A stretch of DNA of 64,000 bases from Perkinsus olseni (Eukaryota > Perkinsozoa > Perkinsida): NCBI GenBank assembly GCA_013115125.1, contig JABANN010000003.1, forward strand, positions 1 to 64,000. Direction: 5' to 3'. The position numbers and the translations under genes are program-made. The first letter of the stretch is position 1, and every line of letters starts with the position of its first letter. Positions 58,557 through 64,000 of the stretch are shown in pieces. The notes under the pieces were generated by a model. It was not told where the DNA came from, did no database searches, and saw only the letters and a program-made list of their open reading frames with translations.

Positions 58557-61456
58557 ATGGTTCAACAGAAAAACCTAACGGCTCTAGTCAAGGAAATTAG
58601 AGCTCGACAGCAAGGTCACGGTGTCGGTGACAAACACTACATCACCCAATGCATCGGAGAAATCCAGAGGGAACTTTCACAGCCGAATGTGGTGGTGAAG
58701 AGCACCGCTGTCCTTAAAATGGCATACGTGAGATCTCTGTTGCAGAAGCAGTAGGTATGGGTGCGCCCCTTCTCAGCTCTGTGCCCAGGGACACGACCTG
58801 TCCTCCTTGGCATTCGAAGTCCTTGAGGTGATGCATAGACCATCATAGTTGGACGGGTTGAGCATACAGGGGTGCTGCCATGCAGGTCATGTCGGCCACA
58901 GGCTTCGAACTCAAGCGGCCGGGCTTCCTTGCTGCGTGTATCTGCTTCGATGGGAATACTGAAGCTGCTCTTTTGGCGGTGAACCTGTTCAAGAAGGTAC
59001 TTCCAGGTTTCATTCAGGAGGCTCCTGAAGGTCTATCTGGTTAGGGTCTGTCAAACCCCAGAGCGTCTGTGGTTGAGAAAGGCGCCCTTCTTACAACTCT
59101 CGCTTGCATTGCAACGCAGGATATGGCCAGAGATGTCGGAGAGCACGAAGTGAGCTCAGTATAGGGTACTGACTACAGTGCAAGGATCCTGGAAGGTTAT
59201 GAAGTTACTGGCTACCCCCAATCCCTACCTCCGGAAGAAGGCGGTACTCTGCACGTTCCGTTTGTGCGAAAAGTACCCACAACTTCTGCACAGCGCTTTC
59301 CCAAAGTTCAAGTGCGCAAACGAGTTGTTGAGAGAATCTGTGACGTGTTCGTGTGTTCCTTTAGGGATCTGCTCTCTGATGAAGATCAGGGAGTTCTCAC
59401 TGCAACAGTCACCGCAGTCACAGAAATCGCGGCAAGGAGCCCCAGGAACTGTCTGGTGGGGAGGGGCGACCGTACCTTGCTACGTGAACTCCGTTTCTTC
59501 GCAGATCCTGGTACCACAATTGTGGCATCTCTTGGTCAACACCCGCAACAATTGGCTCACCATAAAACTTCTGAAGCTCTTTCGACTTCTATGTCCTGTG
59601 GAGGATAGACTGCCGGGGAAGCTGGTGGGTGCCACTCAGCCTTCCTGACGGGAGTCCGCGCTATTCCTCAGGCGAAACCACTCATCAATCTCCTACAGAG
59701 CACGAAGGCAAAGTCCGTTGAGGTGGAGTGCATTCTCACAGGGATTGACTTCCTTCCTCTCGAACACGAGGCCATAGAGGGAGAATGCCTACCAAGGCTG
59801 AAGGACTTGTTGACCAGCGTCGATAGAAACCTCCGTTTTCTTGCTCTCGGCATGCTGGAGAGGTAGAAGTATCCTCTCACATTCGCGGTACTCCAAAGTA
59901 AGGTTCCTAGTGAGGCATCGAGAGGGAAGTGGTACTGAGAATAAAGGAAATATTTGGCACCCCTTCATCGTGGAAGGACTGAAAGATGTCCACGACAAAT
60001 CGATTCGGTAGTCAGCTTGACTTCCACCTCCGTGCAGCTCCAGGATGCATCATCCGTGTATAGCCGGCTGTCGCTGCGAATACTCAACTTGATAATCTCC
60101 TCGGAGAATCTCCAGACGATGGTGGAAGCGCTGTTACTCAACGACGTTGAGCAGACAGGAAGTAGCAGCAGCAGTTCGAAACAACTTCCTCGCGTACGCT
60201 GTCTGAGGTACCGACGATGCTTCGCTGGATGAAGGCGGCACCGTCTCAGAGGACATGAAAGATGACTTCGTGAGGACGATTCTCAAAGTGCGGTTGTGTC
60301 CCTCCAGCGTTTGCCTAAGAGCTTTCTCTGTAGCTATGTTCTCGAGAGCGCTATGCGCTGGTGGAAGACTTTGGTTGGTACTTGTTGATGCTGGTCAAAT
60401 GTGCCGCCAAAGTCTCTACGCGGGATGTGACGAGCAGAGAGATTGCTCGGCAATTCATGGACATCTGCGACGGAGTCGAGCAGGTTGCCATTCCATTGCT
60501 TCTCCCTCTGGTGCGGCTATGGTTTGCCCGCAGGTCCGTGGCTACGGAGTGACGCTAGCGTGTTCGCTGCTGAACTCAGCTGTCGCCTCTGATGTGCATT
60601 CGCTCGAACCCCCGGAACCTAACTCGGACGAAGTAGGGCCTGTGAGGCTCCTCTCATGTTCCTGAAGCTGTTCAGGAACGTGGGACGGAACGGAACTGGG
60701 TACTGTCTTGCCCGCATTTCTTGCGGTGCTGCATGTGGGTAGTTGGGAGGTATCTGTATCGCGCCCGGGCAACCTCCACAATGGACAACCAAAGCGATGT
60801 TGATCCCACGAGGGCTATCATCGAAGTACCTGGACATAGCGGCCCGCCGTGCCATTCTGTAGACGGGCCTCTGTCTCAGCTCTCAAGGACCGGACCAGAC
60901 TTAACGCTGGATGGTATTTGGGCTGCATTTCACATTGCAGCCAACGCAAAGGCGTCTGGGAATCCGAATGCAACGGAACAGGTGAGGCTCTACTGTGTTT
61001 GGAAGCTTAAACGAAAGATCGTTTTGGCAGATATCCTGTCTGTATGGGCAGACCCTCCCAGCTCTGCGGGCGCTGGCCAGAAAACATCGATGTGCTCTAG
61101 ATGTCTCTCTGGAATCTGAGTCGGAGTTAATTACGCATGTGATGGATGCATTAGTACTAGCGAGGAAGCGCGCTTTCTATGCAGCATACGCGTAGGTTGC
61201 GGCGGACACGGGCCTAGCTGAGAAGCTTTTTCCCGCCGCGGAGCACCTGCCTGAGCCTCCGAAGCTTGTTGCGATCGACCTAACGACTCCACTAATCTCC
61301 TTACCTCCGGAGATGTTAAGAGATGATAAAACATCGGCCTTTGGCGCCCGAGGGGTCTATACACTTGTGGACGGCACTCGCTTGGTTGGCCGCCAGGCCA
61401 GTGTTGCTCATGGCGTTGCCTCCCATCGCATGGACAGTCAGGTAGGGTGTGTCTAG
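58557..61456 (+). CDS. AP-3 complex subunit delta (large adaptin)
   Basis: AP-3 sorts cargo from endosomes to lysosome-related organelles; delta is one of its two large subunits. The N-terminus, KNLTALVKEIRARQQGHG and YITQCIGEIQRELSQPNVVV, followed by KSTAVLKMAYVRSLLQK, matches the delta-adaptin start. Helical HEAT-like exons follow: MSATGFELKRPGFLAACICF, LATPNPYLRKKAVLCTFRLC, DLLSDEDQGVLTATVTAVTE and VPQLWHLLVNTRNNWLTIKL with LKLFRLLCPVEDRLPGKL. Then come KPLINLLQSTKAKSVEVECI, VDRNLRFLALGMLER, HPFIVEGLKDVHDKSIR, LSLRILNLIISSENLQTMVE and DFGWYLLMLVKCAAKVSTRD, all in AP-3 delta order. The C-terminal exons (DALVLARKR region, then VAADTGLAEKLFPAAEHLPE and KLVAIDLTTPLISLPPEM) are joined by an intron that removes an apparent TAG at about 61193. 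The stop is tentatively 61454-61456. Junctions between 60550 and 60800 are unclear. Confidence 0.88.
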
Positions 61457-62421
61457 CTCGCGCTTGAGTTCATAACGCTCATTCTTGCTCTTGTGCTCAG
61501 TCGCATCTCTCCACTTCGTCAGAGTACAGCAGCCGTCATACGAGCCCTACGCTAGAAGCTTCCCTCAGGGCATGCCCTAGTCGGGTGGATCCCCTAGCAG
61601 ACCTCCCGCAAGCTCCGAAGAACATCACGTACACCATGTCTCGGTGATTCTTTTCCATCCATGAGTATATCATGTCATGATTTCCTCTTCGATACCTATT
61701 AAGGTCGTTGTGTAGCATACGATGTGGGGACTCATACGAAAAGGGCACAGGCTGCGCCGCGCGGCCAATCCTGAAGGTTAGTGTTAAAGCGATTTTTGTC
61801 TTCGGGACCGATCGGACCGATCGTCCCCGCCCGCTCACGCTATTTGCCGGGCCGGGAATAAATTCAACTTGAGTCCCGACCGAGTATTCGAGTTCGAACC
61901 CTAGGTTACGCTCGTTCAGTGAGCGACGTCCACATTATTGAACAAGAATGCTGAATCGCTCGGCGTCAATTGCATTAACCTAGTCAAGAGCCCGCCTGCT
62001 TCAGAGATAATCTCAGACCTGCTGCTTCGTGTTGAAGATGGATCGACCCATTTTGCCGTTTTGTGTTGCGAGTTGTCTACTTCGGATTCCCGGGTTGGAA
62101 GACGGACGCTAGCCCACAGGGATCTTGGGATGTCTCGAGTTCGCTGCTCCTCGTTAAGAATGTGCCACCCTCGTGGAGTTCAGCAAAGTGGTGATTGTAA
62201 CGCCGTCGCGGTGAATGGTAGAGCTGCACCGCGTGGCGGGTGAATATAGCTGCATCAAGCGCGGATGGAACCGGCGGGCATTCGCTCGGTGCAGGCGCTG
62301 AGATGAGCGTGGGGGTTCGGTCGGTTGTGCGCTAATAAAAGGCGAGTTCCTAGTCGCATCACAGTCCTGCATTGACACACTACCGAGACGCGAGTGCGCC
62401 GGTTGCAGTTGTCTTATCGGA
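61457..62421. other. Intergenic region between AP-3 delta and second C69 gene
   Basis: No supported gene is seen in about 960 bp. A minus-strand frame of 100 codons (61536-61838) has no recognisable pattern. An exact palindrome lies at 61809-61823. A signal-peptide exon for the following C69 gene may be hidden near its 3' end. Confidence 0.45.
61809..61823. repeat. Perfect 7-bp inverted repeat around one base
   Basis: The sequence cgatcgg, a, ccgatcg is an odd-length palindrome in an otherwise empty intergenic region. It is a possible protein-binding site or chance. Confidence 0.6.
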
Positions 62422-64000
62422 ATGGAGTTGACAATCACCTCATCAAGTTCTTTTTTCTTGGACTTCCGTTCAACAATGAGCGTTTCTTCCGACTTTCTGC
62501 AACCTGGTCACTGTACTGCTACTGCTGTAGATGGGGCGGCCACAGCTGACGGCGGCTGCATCGCAGCCACGAGTGCCGATGGTACCCCTTTGGACTTCCG
62601 CCTCGTGTATGCCATCCCGTCAAGCAGGATAATATTAATGCAGTGACGGTCTTCTCTAGGTACATTCCTCCGAAGACGTACGGCCCTAATGGGAAGCGAG
62701 CTATTTACAAGCAGTTCCAGGCCTATCCTCGTATCGTAGATGCGGCGAGGGCCCCCAGCTACGCCCCCACCAAGCCTGATCAGGAGCCTAGTAATCCCAT
62801 CGGTTATATCGACATGCCTGAAGGGACAACTTACGGATATTGGGAAGCTGCCTACGGCCTCATGAACGAGGCTGGTCTTTGCATGGGCGAGAGTAGCTGC
62901 AGTGGGCGTCTCGCCTCGATCCCTATAGGTGAGTGCGATTAGTCAGTAGCCTAAAGACGCGGACCAATTTTTCTGTTCCTTTTGTAGATGAAACCCCGAA
63001 CGGTGCTCTATTCTGGGTTGGAGAGCTGGCAAGCGTCGCTCTGGAGCTTTGTTCCACCGCCAGGAGTGCCATCGAAACCATGGGTCGTTTGGCAGAGGAG
63101 CACGGCTTCTACGGAACCACCGAGGTTGAGGAGGCTGGAGAGGCCTTGACTGTAGCTGACGGCGACGCGGCTTGGGTTTTCCACATCCTTGCTGACGACA
63201 CTGGTAAAGGGGCTATCTGGGCAGCCGAGAAGGTCCCTAAAGGCCACGCGACCATTGTTCCCAATGTTTTCGTCATTCGTGACATCGATCCCGAAGACAA
63301 GGAGAACTTCATGTTCTCTAAGAACATTTTTGATGTTGCGAAGAGGTAAGGTCTTCGCTGTGCTCCTAGTGTTCAGTCCTAGTGGGTTCTTTGCCTCAGG
63401 TTAGGTTGGTGGGATGGTGCTGGTCTTTTGGATTTCACCAAAACATACAGTGTTGGCGAGTGAGCTAGAAGCCTAGCGACAGAGTAGATCATCTCGAGAC
63501 TCCTAGATACACCCATCCCTATTATGCCGGTCGTCGTTTGTGGAGAGCATTTTCCTTGTGGGCCCCCTCCCAGAACTTCGATCCGAAGCTTGGCGTTGAA
63601 GTCGAGCGACCAACATACCCTTTCTCTGTGAAGCCTGATGAGCCGATAACCCTTGACCAGATGAAGAGGTTATACCGAGATCACATGGAGGGTACTCAGT
63701 ATGATTTGACCAGCCACGCGACAGCTGGCGGAGCTTTTAGAACCCCTAACACTGTTAGGCTAACAGGTAAGTTGCCCACGCTTTTTATTGGGGGTTCGAG
63801 GGGAATAATATTGTTATGTATTGGTCGTAGATACGCCGAAGGCGAAGCCGAAGATTCGATTGAGTACGGTGCCTGGGAGCGAGCGATCTCTCTTTTCCGG
63901 ACTCAGTACGCTTATATTGCTGTGAGCTACAAGGGACGTCCCGGGGTGCTCAACTTCGCCATAGGTGAGCAACATGCTCGACGTCTTTTTTATCTCATAC
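62422..64000 (+). CDS. Peptidase family C69-like protein, intron-containing paralogue, 3' end outside window
   Basis: This is a close paralogue of the 56440-58209 gene. The first exon reads HCTATAVDGAATADGGCIAA, with the same candidate nucleophile Cys. Introns are placed where the paralogue has none: 62609-62659 after FRLV, near 62931-62986 (gtgagt...tag) within the block after SGRLASIP, 63348-63399 after FDVAKR, near 63461-63509 (gtgagc...ctag) after YSVG, near 63770-63830, and one starting at 63965. Retained blocks are GYIDMPEGTTYGYWEAAYGL, NEAGLCMGESSCSGRLA, KGHATIVPNVFVIRDIDPED, YYAGRRLWRAFSLWAPS and MKRLYRDHMEGTQYDLTSH. Start candidates are ATG 62422 (TITSSSSFFLDFRST lead) or 62476 (MSVSSDFLQPGHC). 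Neither gives the clear signal peptide seen in the first copy. The gene runs off the right edge before the C-terminal third. Confidence 0.85.

Noticed and set aside
61536-61838. 100-codon minus-strand frame
   Set aside because: No family similarity, no exon partner, and it contains the palindrome. Probably non-coding.

Overview
This is a gene-dense nuclear segment from a unicellular eukaryote. Almost every gene is split by short introns, mostly about 40-60 nt and GT-AG, so most open frames are only 60-150 codons long and proteins must be read by joining exons. Intergenic gaps are mostly under 1 kb and base composition is balanced. Typical eukaryotic genes are mixed with lineage-specific secreted and low-complexity proteins, including two C69 peptidase-like proteins. 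Taken together this looks to me like an alveolate of the Perkinsus type (inference from architecture and protein flavour; no rRNA or other marker lies in the window).

Left part (1-11 kb), all minus strand: a wax-ester synthase/DGAT-like acyltransferase cut by the window edge, an actin-like protein, the ribosome-biogenesis WD protein WDR12/Ytm1, an EDR2-type DUF1336 lipid-binding protein, and an unidentified membrane protein. A 74-bp gap then separates this from a divergent plus-strand block (11-29 kb): an LMBR1-domain protein, a poorly resolved hypothetical gene, the Rab7-GEF subunit Ccz1, an intronless hypothetical, a CCCH/SPFG-repeat nucleoporin-like protein, an unknown gene, katanin p60, tubulin cofactor B and a secreted two-domain protein.

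Middle part (29-43 kb): a minus-strand protein with seven tandem repeats of about 48 residues, a plus-strand sestrin homologue, minus-strand PIG-A (first step of GPI-anchor synthesis), a small membrane protein, and plus-strand genes with mitochondrial-presequence-like N-termini. Right part (43-64 kb): a minus-strand Slo-like potassium channel of about 7 kb, a TBC1D22-type Rab GAP and a putative mitochondrial protein. These are followed on the plus strand by a coiled-coil protein, an intronless secreted C69 peptidase-like gene, the AP-3 delta adaptin, and an intron-containing C69 paralogue cut by the right edge.

There is no operon logic, but several genes share themes: endolysosomal traffic (Ccz1, AP-3 delta, TBC1D22), microtubule turnover (katanin p60, TBCB), lipid handling (WS/DGAT, EDR2-like) and nutrient or stress signalling (sestrin). 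Exon joins come from reading donor and acceptor sites together with family similarity. Start codons and internal junctions are provisional where noted.
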